Source: Amycolatopsis sp. WAC 01376
Lineage (GTDB): Bacteria > Actinomycetota > Actinomycetes > Mycobacteriales > Pseudonocardiaceae
Length of the DNA: 64,000 nt
NCBI RefSeq assembly: GCF_003947415.1
Contig: NZ_QHKL01000006.1
Location: forward strand, 558,001 to 622,000
Direction of reading: 5' to 3'
Position numbers and translations under genes: made by a program. Shown here piece after piece: positions 7,728 to 14,717 of this stretch. The stretch's first letter is position 1; each line of letters begins with the position of its first letter. A model generated the notes under the pieces. The model made no database searches and had not been told where the DNA came from. It was given only the letters and a program-made list of their open reading frames with translations.

Positions 7728-8387
7728 ATGGACTTCCGGGATTTCGACGGCATCAAGGTGCGGCGCCCTTCGGTCGAGCGCGACGGCCTCGAAAGTGAAC
7801 CCGCCGTGTTCCGGGGCGACTTCGACTTCGACTCGGTCCATCTCGACGGCGGCGACCAGGGCGGGGTCCGCGGCGGCGGCGGGATCGCGCATTCCCTTGT
7901 CTCCGACGTGAGCCTGGCGAATGCCCGCCTCGACAGGTTGGCGCTTTCCGACGTGATCCTCGAAGGGGTCGACCTGTCGAACGCGGCGATCCGCGAACTG
8001 ACCGCGCGCCGGGTCGAAATCCTTCGCTGCCGGGCGATCGGGCTGGGGGTCGCGATCACGTCGGCCGTCGATCTGTACGTCGAGAACGCGCGGTTCGACT
8101 ACGCGTCGGTGACGGTCGAACGGGTGAAGAGTCCGGTCGTGTTCTCCGGCTGTTCGTTCCGGGAAACGATGTTCTCCGGCGACCTGTCGCGTCTGACCTT
8201 TGTGGACTGTGAGTTCACGGATACGGAATTCGCCGCGACCGGCGCGCTGGACTGCGATCTCCGCGGCTCGCGGTTGTCCGGTGTCCGGGGGCTGGTGACT
8301 TTACGCGGCGCGAAGATCACCGGCGAACAAGCCGTGTCGGTCGCGGGGATCCTGGCGGCCGAAAGCGGTTTGTCGGTCGTCGGATGA
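7728..8387 (+). CDS. Pentapeptide-repeat-like protein
   Basis: A 219-residue protein starting MDFRDFDGIKV. From residue 60 it shows degenerate A(D/N)LxX repeats in tandem (ANARLDRLALSDVILEGVDL, further ones near ARFDY, CSFRE, CEFTD and DCDLRGSRL), which form a right-handed quadrilateral beta helix. Some pentapeptide proteins mimic DNA and protect gyrase; others have no known role. The final 30 residues (GEQAVSVAGILAAESGLSV) form the usual capping segment. Its stop overlaps the start of the hydrolase gene (ATGA), so the two are coupled. Confidence 0.85.
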   Translation: MDFRDFDGIKVRRPSVERDGLESEPAVFRGDFDFDSVHLDGGDQGGVRGGGGIAHSLVSDVSLANARLDRLALSDVILEGVDLSNAAIRELTARRVEILRCRAIGLGVAITSAVDLYVENARFDYASVTVERVKSPVVFSGCSFRETMFSGDLSRLTFVDCEFTDTEFAATGALDCDLRGSRLSGVRGLVTLRGAKITGEQAVSVAGILAAESGLSVVG

Positions 8388-8959
8388 CACACGTCGTGCT
8401 GTTCCACTCGGTACTGGGATTACGGCAGGCGGAGCTGGCCGCGGCGGAGCGGCTGCGCGTCGCCGGTCACGAGGTCACCACTCCTGACCTGTACCGCGGC
8501 GAGATCGCGTCCACGCTCGAAGACGGATTCGCGTTGAAGGATCGGATCGGGTGGGGCACCGTCGCCGGGCGTGCGCTCGACGCGGCCCGCGAGCTGCCCG
8601 ACGACACCGTGCTGGCCGGGCTGTCGATGGGCGCGGTCGTGGCCGCCGGCCTGCTCCCGCACCGGCCCGCCACCGCCGGTGTCCTGTTGCTCCACGCCAT
8701 CGCCGATATTCCGCCGAAAGTCCGCCAGGGGCTGCCGATCCAGCTTCACGCGGCCGACCCGGACGACTTCGCGCCGCCGGCCGCGCTCCCCGGCTGGCTC
8801 GACGCGGCGACCCGCTCCGGCGCTGACGCGCGACTGTTCACGTACCCCGGAGCGGGCCACTTCTACACCGACAGCAGCTTGCCCGACCACGACGAGGACG
8901 CCGCGGCCCTTACCTGGCAACGAGTTCTGGAGTTCCTGGCGATTCAGCCCTCGGGGTAG
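8384..8959 (+). CDS. Dienelactone hydrolase family protein
   Basis: A 191-residue alpha/beta hydrolase of the DLH type. It opens MTHVVLFHSVLGL, with the nucleophile elbow GLSMGA near residue 80 (Ser rather than the Cys of classical dienelactone hydrolase), an acidic residue after LHAADPDDF, and the catalytic His in GAGHFYTD near 168. The size is near the short end of the family. It is coupled to the pentapeptide gene and converges on the cupin gene with 16 bp overlap. Substrate unknown. Confidence 0.88.
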   Translation: MTHVVLFHSVLGLRQAELAAAERLRVAGHEVTTPDLYRGEIASTLEDGFALKDRIGWGTVAGRALDAARELPDDTVLAGLSMGAVVAAGLLPHRPATAGVLLLHAIADIPPKVRQGLPIQLHAADPDDFAPPAALPGWLDAATRSGADARLFTYPGAGHFYTDSSLPDHDEDAAALTWQRVLEFLAIQPSG

Positions 8960-9279
8960 AAGAGAAAGAGCGTGCACCCGGTCGCCGAGGCGGGCACGTG
9001 CCACGAACCGGCCGGAGCGTGCAGGAAGGTCCCTGCCGGATAGTCGCGCGCACCGTCGTTGAAGGTGCCGGAGACGACGAACACCTCTTCGGGGCCGGGT
9101 TCGTGGACGTCGCGATGCGGCCACGAGGTGCCGGGATCCATTTCCAGCACGTTGGCGTGCGCGCCGTCCGACCCTGTCCACAGTGGACGTATCCGGATCC
9201 CGGGAAAGAGTTCGCGAACGGGGGATTCCTCGACAGGGACGGAAATGTAGCCCTCTTGGGCAAGGATCTCGGGGTGCAT
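8944..9279 (-). CDS. Small cupin protein (ChrR-like)
   Basis: A 111-residue single-domain cupin. Motif 1 is HRDVHEPGPEEVFVVSG and motif 2 is PAGTFLHAPAGSWH, giving the usual His/Glu/His metal ligands. The sequence resembles the cupin domain of ChrR anti-sigma factors without the zinc-binding N-terminal part. GAGG precedes the ATG. It is divergent from the GlxA-like regulator (72-bp gap) and may be its target. Enzyme activity cannot be assigned. Confidence 0.88.
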   Translation of the reverse strand: MHPEILAQEGYISVPVEESPVRELFPGIRIRPLWTGSDGAHANVLEMDPGTSWPHRDVHEPGPEEVFVVSGTFNDGARDYPAGTFLHAPAGSWHVPASATGCTLFLFYPEG

Positions 9280-9350
9280 GACCTCATGGTGCCGCGACCG
9301 ACGGGCCGCCGGACAGTGTCAGGGAAGACACCATAGGGTACTTTCTTGCC

Positions 9351-10295
9351 ATGCATCGCGTGATGGCACTGGTGCGGCCCGTGCAGTCGACCTTCGAGCT
9401 CGGGATCGCCGCCGAGGTCTTCGGCACGGAGCGCGCCGGGGTGCCGCGGTACTACGAATTCGACGTCTGCGCGGAGAAACCCGGCCCGGTCCCCACCACG
9501 GCCGGATACGCGATGTCCGTGCCCCGGGGCCTGTCCGCGCTGGCGGGCGCCGACACCGTGCTCATCCCCGGCTGGTCCCCGGTGGAGGCGCCCCTGTCGG
9601 TCCCCGTGCGCAAAGCGCTCTTGCGTGCGCACGCCAGGGGAGCGCGGCTCGTCACGATCTGTTCCGGCGTGTTCGCGCTGGCCCGCACCGGGCTGCTGGA
9701 CGGCAGGGCGGCGACCACGCACTGGGCGCGTGCTTCTCAGCTACAGGAAGAGTTCCCTCGGATACGCGTGGAACCGGATGTGCTTTACGTGGACCACGGC
9801 GACGTCGCCACGAGTGCCGGGGCGGGCGCGGGGATCGACCTCTGCCTGCACCTGGTCCGGCGTGACCACGGCGCCGCGCACGCCGCCCTCGTCGCCCGGC
9901 ACATGGTGATGCCGCCGCACCGCGACGGTGGTCAGGCGCAGTTCGTCCCGGCCCCGCCGCCCGGCGACGAACTGGACGGTCTCCTCGAGTGGGCGGGCGA
10001 CCGCCTCGGGACACCGTTGTCGGTGGGCGACCTGGCCACGCACCTCAACGTCTCGCCCCGCACGCTCGCCAGGCGGTTCGCCGATCAGCTGGGCACCACG
10101 CCGGGGGCATGGCTGCTGACGCGCCGCGTGACCGAGGCGCGCGCTCTGCTGGAGGAGACCGGCTTGCCGGTGGAGGTGATCGCGACCCGAGTCGGGCTGA
10201 CGTCGGCCGTGAACCTCCGACGGCGCTTCCGCGATCAGGTCGGCACGACGCCGGGCGCGTACCGGCGCGCGTTCCGTGGCTCGGTTTCGCCTTGA
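9351..10295 (+). CDS. GlxA-type transcriptional regulator (DJ-1/PfpI plus AraC HTH)
   Basis: A 314-residue protein. Residues 1-180 are a DJ-1/PfpI-like glutamine-amidotransferase fold with the nucleophile-elbow Cys in TICSGVFALA. Residues 210-310 are an AraC HTH pair: SVGDLATHLNVSPRTLARRF, then EVIATRVGLTSAVNLRRRF. Members of this family sense small metabolites with the amidotransferase-like domain. It is transcribed away from the cupin gene. Conserved domains are clear; the ligand is unknown. Confidence 0.93.
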   Translation: MHRVMALVRPVQSTFELGIAAEVFGTERAGVPRYYEFDVCAEKPGPVPTTAGYAMSVPRGLSALAGADTVLIPGWSPVEAPLSVPVRKALLRAHARGARLVTICSGVFALARTGLLDGRAATTHWARASQLQEEFPRIRVEPDVLYVDHGDVATSAGAGAGIDLCLHLVRRDHGAAHAALVARHMVMPPHRDGGQAQFVPAPPPGDELDGLLEWAGDRLGTPLSVGDLATHLNVSPRTLARRFADQLGTTPGAWLLTRRVTEARALLEETGLPVEVIATRVGLTSAVNLRRRFRDQVGTTPGAYRRAFRGSVSP

Positions 10296-10340
10296 GCGGA
10301 ACGTCGCCCGCGCGTCCCGGCGCGATGTCACGATGATCGT

Positions 10341-10673
10341 ATGGCGGACATCCTCCCTTTCCAGCAGAAGCGCCCCGAACCGGAGCCGCTGTGGCGTGAC
10401 GTGCTTGGCAAGAGCCTGCGCGCCGCGCGGGAGGACCAGGGCGGCCGCCTCGTCGACATCGCGGAACGCGCCGGGATCTCGCCGCAGTACCTCTCAGAGA
10501 TCGAGCGCGGCCGCAAGGAACCGTCCAGCGAGATGAGCGACCCGGTCACCGGCGCGCTCGGGATCGACCTGGCGGACCTTCTTTTCGGTATCGCGGGCAC
10601 GATCAGCCGGGGCGGCGGCACGGGGCTCGCGGTCGGCCGCCGCCCGCGAGGGCCCGTACTCATGGCCGCTTAG
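10341..10673 (+). CDS. XRE-family regulator resembling PopR/ClgR, with C-terminal Ala-Ala
   Basis: A 110-residue protein with an XRE helix-turn-helix at residues 20-80. The recognition region GISPQYLSEIERGRKEPSSE is characteristic of the ClgR/PopR group, which controls clp protease genes in actinomycetes. In Streptomyces lividans PopR, the two C-terminal alanines are a ClpP degradation signal; this protein also ends in MAA. A clpP pair lies nearby (12113-13326, opposite strand) across a 1.4-kb repeat island. A self-limiting regulator of that pair is a reasonable inference. No Shine-Dalgarno is evident, so the message may be leaderless. Confidence 0.8.
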   Translation: MADILPFQQKRPEPEPLWRDVLGKSLRAAREDQGGRLVDIAERAGISPQYLSEIERGRKEPSSEMSDPVTGALGIDLADLLFGIAGTISRGGGTGLAVGRRPRGPVLMAA

Positions 10674-10711
10674 GCACTGTCCTGCAAGTCATGTTCGCGG
10701 TCCTCTCGCGG

Positions 10712-10760
10712 TGACCGTGTGGATTTCGGGTCATCCAACGCACCAAGATCCACACGGTCA
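10712..10760. terminator. 13-bp inverted repeat after the XRE gene
   Basis: TGACCGTGTGGAT (10712-10724) pairs exactly with 10748-10760. The 23-base loop makes it a weaker hairpin than the next one. With the palindrome at 10784 it probably marks the 3' end of the regulator gene. Confidence 0.6.
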
Positions 10761-10783
10761 GCGATGGCCCTGACAGCGAGTGA

Positions 10784-10832
10784 GGGGTGTGTGGATAGAG
10801 GGACACTCAACGTCCCTATATCCACACACCCC
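10784..10832. terminator. 20-bp near-perfect palindrome at the edge of the repeat island
   Basis: Arms 10784-10803 and 10813-10832 match at 19 of 20 positions around a 9-base loop. The core GTGTGGATA and its complement recall the 10712 hairpin. It can act as a bidirectional terminator between the regulator and the leftward clpP operon. Confidence 0.65.
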
Positions 10833-11186
10833 GCCCGCCGGGAACGCGACACCAAAGGTCCCCCGCTCTCTTTCCGCAGGTCGGCAATCCAGGCGATACT
10901 TGGCGGACACAGCGCCAGTGTCCTGCACCGGAAGTTCGCGCCGTAAATCCGTATCGATATCCGGCCGTTTCGCGCCTGGTCCGGGGGTCGTGAGTGGCGA
11001 TTCGGGTTCTTGAGGGGAAAGGCAAAGGTGGCGTGGCGTGGGGCCGGTGCCTACGCTTCTGCGTAGGCGTTCTCCTGGTAGTGAGGGCCTCTTTGCCTAC
11101 TCTGAGGGTAGGGAAGGAGGCTTTCGCTACCGTCGGATGTGGTCCCTGGTGACGGTGGGGCGGCTGTGACTTCGGCGGCTGGTCGT

Positions 11187-11673
11187 GAAGTACATGAAGG
11201 CCCCGTTCCTTGCGCCTAGGTCAGGGTGCCGGCAAAGTCGCATAACTGCTGGTCGGCTCCGCCGCTAGAGCGGGACTAGGCGAACGTGTCGTGGCGGACC
11301 CGACTGGAGCGGGCTCCCGCAAGGAGCCTCACCCGGCTCTTGACTGTCCACAAGGGACCTTTTACGAGACAAAGGTGCCCGATTTGGGTGACTTGCACGG
11401 TTTCGCGAGAGGGTCGTGAGTGATTTGTGTCGTTCTAACCCTCATTGCCACTCACGACCCCTCGCGGAAACGTGCATAGCGGCATTAATCGGACACTCAA
11501 TCGCCCGGCGGTGTCCCTTGTGGACGCTGAAGCCCCGTCGGCGTCCAGAATCAAGCTCCATCATCGGCACATGCGGCCCCGCGATAGAGCAGGAGTAGTC
11601 GCCTGACCTGCAAGATCTCGACTTTGCCGGGACCCTGCGCCCAGGTACTGGAAGGGGGGCCTTCATGTACTTC
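11187..11673. repeat. Nested 0.49-kb repeat segment inside the 10985-11871 element
   Basis: GAAGTACATGAAGG at 11187-11200 is exactly inverted at 11660-11673. Just inside, a further inverted match (CGGCAAAGTC) lies near 11231 and 11619. The related copy at 45.4 kb lacks this segment: its GGTCGTG runs straight into CTTGGGGACGTGACTCGCGTG, which resumes here near 11692. So this looks like an insertion into an older repeat. An intact compact palindrome with the same arms is at 57137-57191. Confidence 0.65.
11404..11466. repeat. Palindrome with GGGTCGTGAGTG arms
   Basis: 11404-11422 pairs with 11449-11466, with one bulged base. Bases 11434-11460, read on the minus strand, are identical to 56824-56850 (27 of 27). 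This ties the island to the repeat cluster at 56.8-57.3 kb. Confidence 0.7.
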
Positions 11674-12112
11674 GGCAAGGCGTGACTCGCGTGCTTGGGG
11701 ACGTGACTCGCGTGTCTGGATGCCGCACTCGGGTGTGTGCGGAGTCTGAACACGCGAGATCCGGCTATGAACACGCGAGTGCGGTGTCGCGTCACCCAGC
11801 CCGCCGTCTCGCCCGAGACACGACACGTTTGCCTTACCCCTCAATAGAACCCGAATCGCCACTCACGACCCGCCTGGAAGTGTCCCTTGTGGACACTCAA
11901 GATGGGGCAGGCTCCTGTGTCCGGTCCGGAACCTCGCCATGAAGGCCTCCTGGCTACCTTGAAGTCAGCGAAATGCTCACGGCCTCAGCCGACAGCATCT
12001 TCACCGCACGAAACAAGAAACAAGATCCTTCGGCACCACGCCGAACCGCCACACGAACTTCCGACCCGGGACACTAGGCGCGGAGACCGCGAACAGAGTT
12101 ACAGGACAGCGC

Positions 12113-12703
12113 TTAGGCACGTTCGTCGAGGACGCGGTCCGCGAGTCCGTAGGCGACCGCGCCCGCCGCGTCGAACACGCGGTCCCGGTCGGTGTCGTGC
12201 CGCAGATCCGAGACGGAGCGGCCGGTGTGCGCGGAAAGGATCTCCTCCAGCTGCGTCCGCACCCGCACCACCTCGTCGGCCTGCAGGATGAGGTCCGGGA
12301 TGGTGCCGCGGCCCTGCGCGGCGGGCTGGTGCAGCACCACCCGGGTGTGCGGCAGCACGAACCGGTGCCCCGCCTCGCCCGCGGCCAGCAGGATCGCGCC
12401 GGCCGCGACGGCCTGGCCGACGCAGGTCGTCGCCACCGGCGCCTTGATGAAGCGCATCGTGTCGTACAGCGCGAGCATCGCCGACGGGTCGCCGCCCTCG
12501 GTGTTGATGTAGAGGTTGATCTCCTGCTCGGGGTTGTCCGCTTCCAGGTACAGCAGTTGCGTGATCAGGGCGTTCGCCACGCCGGAGTCGATCGCGGTCC
12601 CGAGATAGATGATCCGCTCCGACAGCAGATGCGAGTAGACGTCCATGATCCGCTCGCCTGCGGGGCTGCGGGAGATGACGTTGGGGATGGTGTAGGTGCT
12701 CAT
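12113..12703 (-). CDS. clpP: ClpP-family protein with catalytic Ser replaced by Ala
   Basis: A 196-residue ClpP homologue, normal in length. The oxyanion region is INTEGGDPSAM. The motif that should read GQAASMGA is GQAVAAGA, so the catalytic serine is Ala100. The His is kept (VVLHQP, His125), and the Asp region is DTDRDRVFDAA. It should therefore be proteolytically inactive on its own. ATGA overlap with the upstream, serine-bearing clpP makes a hetero-oligomeric ClpP ring with one dead subunit type likely, as in actinobacterial ClpP1P2 and ClpP3P4 pairs that function as mixed complexes. It is last in the operon; the repeat island follows. Confidence 0.9.
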   Translation of the reverse strand: MSTYTIPNVISRSPAGERIMDVYSHLLSERIIYLGTAIDSGVANALITQLLYLEADNPEQEINLYINTEGGDPSAMLALYDTMRFIKAPVATTCVGQAVAAGAILLAAGEAGHRFVLPHTRVVLHQPAAQGRGTIPDLILQADEVVRVRTQLEEILSAHTGRSVSDLRHDTDRDRVFDAAGAVAYGLADRVLDERA

Positions 12704-13326
12704 GCGCCCGCACCCCTTTCCGTGCCGAGGCCGAGTCTGTGCGTGCGGACGGGGACGACCTGGTCGAGGCTTTCGACGATGTGGTCGATGAAGCCGTATT
12801 CGCGCGCCTGCTCGGTGGTGAACCAGCGGTCGTGGAGGGAATCGGCGAAGATCCGGTCGATGGGCTGCCCGGTGTCGTCGGCGATGAGGCCCAGCACCGT
12901 GTCCCGCGTGTAGCGCAGGTCGTCCGCCTGCACCTCCACCTCGACGGCCGAACCGCCGATGCCCGCCGAACCCTGGTGCATCAGGATCCGCGCGTGCGGC
13001 AGGGCGAACCGTTTGCCAGGGGTGCCCGCGGAAAGCAGGAACTGCCCGGCACTGCACGCCAGCCCGAGTGCGAGGGTGGCGACGTCGCACGGCACGAGCC
13101 GCATCACGTCGCGGATGGCGAGCATCGAGGGGACCGAACCGCCGGGAGAGTGGATCCACAACGCGATGTCCTTGCGGGGATCCTCGCTCGCCAAGGACAG
13201 CAGCTGGGTGGTGAGGACCGTGCCGTTGTCGTCGTCGAGCGCGCCGTCGAGGACCAGCACACGCTGGCTGAAGAACCGTTCCCGGAGCCGTTGGTCGAAG
13301 AGTGGTTGTTTCTCGTAGTCGGTCAT
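12700..13326 (-). CDS. clpP: ClpP protease subunit with intact catalytic serine
   Basis: A 208-residue ClpP. The ATG at 13326 begins MTDYEKQPLF; the frame is open far upstream, but only as an overlap with the kinase gene. The nucleophile motif is GLACSAGQF (Ser92) in place of the usual GQAASMGA, with the His in ILMHQG (His117) and SPGGSVPSM forming the oxyanion site. The residue before Ser is Cys and the one after is Ala, so this is a divergent ClpP. It starts 56 bp after the kinase gene and is coupled to the dead ClpP downstream. It resembles the clpP3/clpP4-type accessory pair of streptomycetes, and the PopR-like gene nearby supports that reading. Confidence 0.92.
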   Translation of the reverse strand: MTDYEKQPLFDQRLRERFFSQRVLVLDGALDDDNGTVLTTQLLSLASEDPRKDIALWIHSPGGSVPSMLAIRDVMRLVPCDVATLALGLACSAGQFLLSAGTPGKRFALPHARILMHQGSAGIGGSAVEVEVQADDLRYTRDTVLGLIADDTGQPIDRIFADSLHDRWFTTEQAREYGFIDHIVESLDQVVPVRTHRLGLGTERGAGA

Positions 13327-13382
13327 GCCCCGACCATGCCGCCGGGGCGCGGGCGGCCGCCGGTTTCTCTGCTGTGAGCGGA

Positions 13383-14600
13383 TCAGCCGACAGCAGGACG
13401 CTTGGCCGGTACCAGCCAGACGACTCCCGCCAGGACGACGGCGAAGACGAGAACGAGGACATCGATGGTGAGCCCCGGCTGAACCGGGAGGCCGAGGTGC
13501 TCTCGATCGTCGCCGAGAAAGGTCAGCAGGCACAGCGAGAACAGCGTCAGCAGTGCGGAGACGCTGAGCATGATCTGCCCTGCCCGGACCTTGGCGAGCA
13601 GGCTCGCGCCACCCGCGACCGCGGCCACTCCGGCGAGGACCAAGCTGATGTCTCCCACGGTGATCGGCAGATGCGCGAACTCGAAGAAGTAGTACGCCTG
13701 GTGCACCAGCATCGCGTTCGCGAGCAGCGCGAAGCCGAGCACGATGCCCGCCACCCCGGCCAGGACCGCGAACACGGAGGGCGGGGTCAGCCCGGGCCGC
13801 CGCGGCGCGGGCAGGATCGGCACCGGGGTTTCGACCCCGCTCGCGGCCTGGGCCAGCAGCGGGAGCGCGTGATCCGGCAGCAGGCGCGCTTGCGGCGCTT
13901 TCGCCAGCAGCCCGCGGAGGACGTCCGCGAGCGGCCCGTACGTCCGGTCGAAGGACGGCTGCTCGTTGACGACGGCGTACAGCGTGGCCGCGACGTTCGC
14001 CCGTTGGAAGAAATTCCCGCCCTCGCTCGCACTGAGCAGGGTCACGCCGAGCGACCAGAGATCCGAGTGGGGAGTGCCTTCGTGTCCCGCGATCGTTTCG
14101 GGGGCGAGGAAGGCCGGAGTACCGACCGGGTCGAGGGCCTTGGCGATCCCGAAACCGGTCAGTTTCACCGCGCCGTCGGGACCCACCAGGATGTTCGCGG
14201 GCCGCACGTCCCCGTGCACGATGCCCGCGGTATGCGCGGCGGCGAGCGCGCCGAGCACCTTTCCGCCGATTTCGGCCACGAACCGCGGCTGCATCGGACC
14301 CGCCGACGCCAGCTCCTCCAGGGTCCGCGCCTCCACCAGGTCCATCACGATGAACGCCGTCCCGTTGTCGGCGACGACGTCGTGCACGGGCACCACCGAC
14401 GGGTGATCCACCGCGACGCGGGCCTCCCGCTGGAGGCGTTCCACGAGGGCGGGCTCGTGGGTGGGCAACGGTAGTTCCTTGATCGCGACCTGGCGGCCGT
14501 CCGGCCCGTCCTCGCCACGCCACAGCACGGCCGTCCCGTCGCGACCCAGCTCCTCGAGCAGGGTGTAGCGCTCGGCGATCGTGCGGGAAACTGCCGTCAC
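13383..14600 (-). CDS. Membrane-bound protein kinase homologue, predicted pseudokinase
   Basis: A 405-residue protein. Residues 10-250 are a Ser/Thr kinase fold: ATP Lys in VAIK (Lys41), alpha-C Glu in QREA (Glu59), and HGDVRPANIL in place of HRDxKxxN (Asp131 and Asn136 kept, Arg lost). The DFG motif is GFG (KLTGFGIAKA, Gly149), confirmed from the codon GGT. Loss of the magnesium-binding Asp predicts little or no phosphotransfer. Residues 275-400 contain four hydrophobic helices, so the C-terminus is in the membrane. First gene of the clpP operon; a regulatory or tethering role for the protease is an inference. Confidence 0.88.
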   Translation of the reverse strand: MTAVSRTIAERYTLLEELGRDGTAVLWRGEDGPDGRQVAIKELPLPTHEPALVERLQREARVAVDHPSVVPVHDVVADNGTAFIVMDLVEARTLEELASAGPMQPRFVAEIGGKVLGALAAAHTAGIVHGDVRPANILVGPDGAVKLTGFGIAKALDPVGTPAFLAPETIAGHEGTPHSDLWSLGVTLLSASEGGNFFQRANVAATLYAVVNEQPSFDRTYGPLADVLRGLLAKAPQARLLPDHALPLLAQAASGVETPVPILPAPRRPGLTPPSVFAVLAGVAGIVLGFALLANAMLVHQAYYFFEFAHLPITVGDISLVLAGVAAVAGGASLLAKVRAGQIMLSVSALLTLFSLCLLTFLGDDREHLGLPVQPGLTIDVLVLVFAVVLAGVVWLVPAKRPAVG

Positions 14601-14717
14601 AGTGGCTCTCCTCGAATCCTGAAGGGTCTCCGAGGCACGCTAACCAGCGCTCATGACAAAACGATGAAATGGCCGTTCATCCATAAAGGACGTACGCGGC
14701 TGGATATATTCACAGTC

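Larger units (their letters stand above)
10985..11871. repeat. Mosaic repeat element with long terminal inverted repeats, no coding capacity
   Basis: The ends are inverted repeats: 10985-11010 matches 11846-11871 exactly over 26 bases (GGGTCGTGAGTGGCGATTCG onward), and the match extends, with a 2-base indel, to 11026/11828. Between them, 11004-11187 is homologous to 45394-45571. A palindrome lies at 11404-11466, and a second inverted pair at 11187 and 11673 bounds an inner insert. The 14-mer TGTCCCTTGTGGAC occurs at 11512 and just outside at 11881, and inverted at 11345. No ORF here has coding character, and no transposase is present. It is best described as a non-autonomous, MITE-like or structural intergenic repeat. 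Confidence 0.75.
10833..12112. other. Long intergenic stretch, repeats only
   Basis: Apart from the repeat element described inside it, this space holds no gene I can support. Short frames such as 11416-11598 and 11682-11942 run across palindromes, have no ribosome sites and lack the third-position GC bias of the neighbours. The stretch 11896-12112 contains nothing recognisable. Confidence 0.7.

Noticed and set aside
10985..11871. Insertion sequence
   Set aside because: Inverted ends are present but no transposase or remnant is readable on either strand, so only a non-coding repeat is reported.
11416..11942. Small genes inside the repeat island
   Set aside because: Frames run through palindromes, lack ribosome sites and codon bias, and give no recognisable protein.
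12700..14523. ClpP with a 400-residue N-terminal extension
   Set aside because: The extension is the shifted reading of the kinase gene; the ATG at 13326 starts a normal ClpP.
12113..14663. ClgR operator (GTTCGC-N5-GCGAAC) ahead of the clpP operon
   Set aside because: I looked upstream of the kinase and of the first clpP and did not see this sequence; PopR-type control is suggested only from the regulator's sequence.
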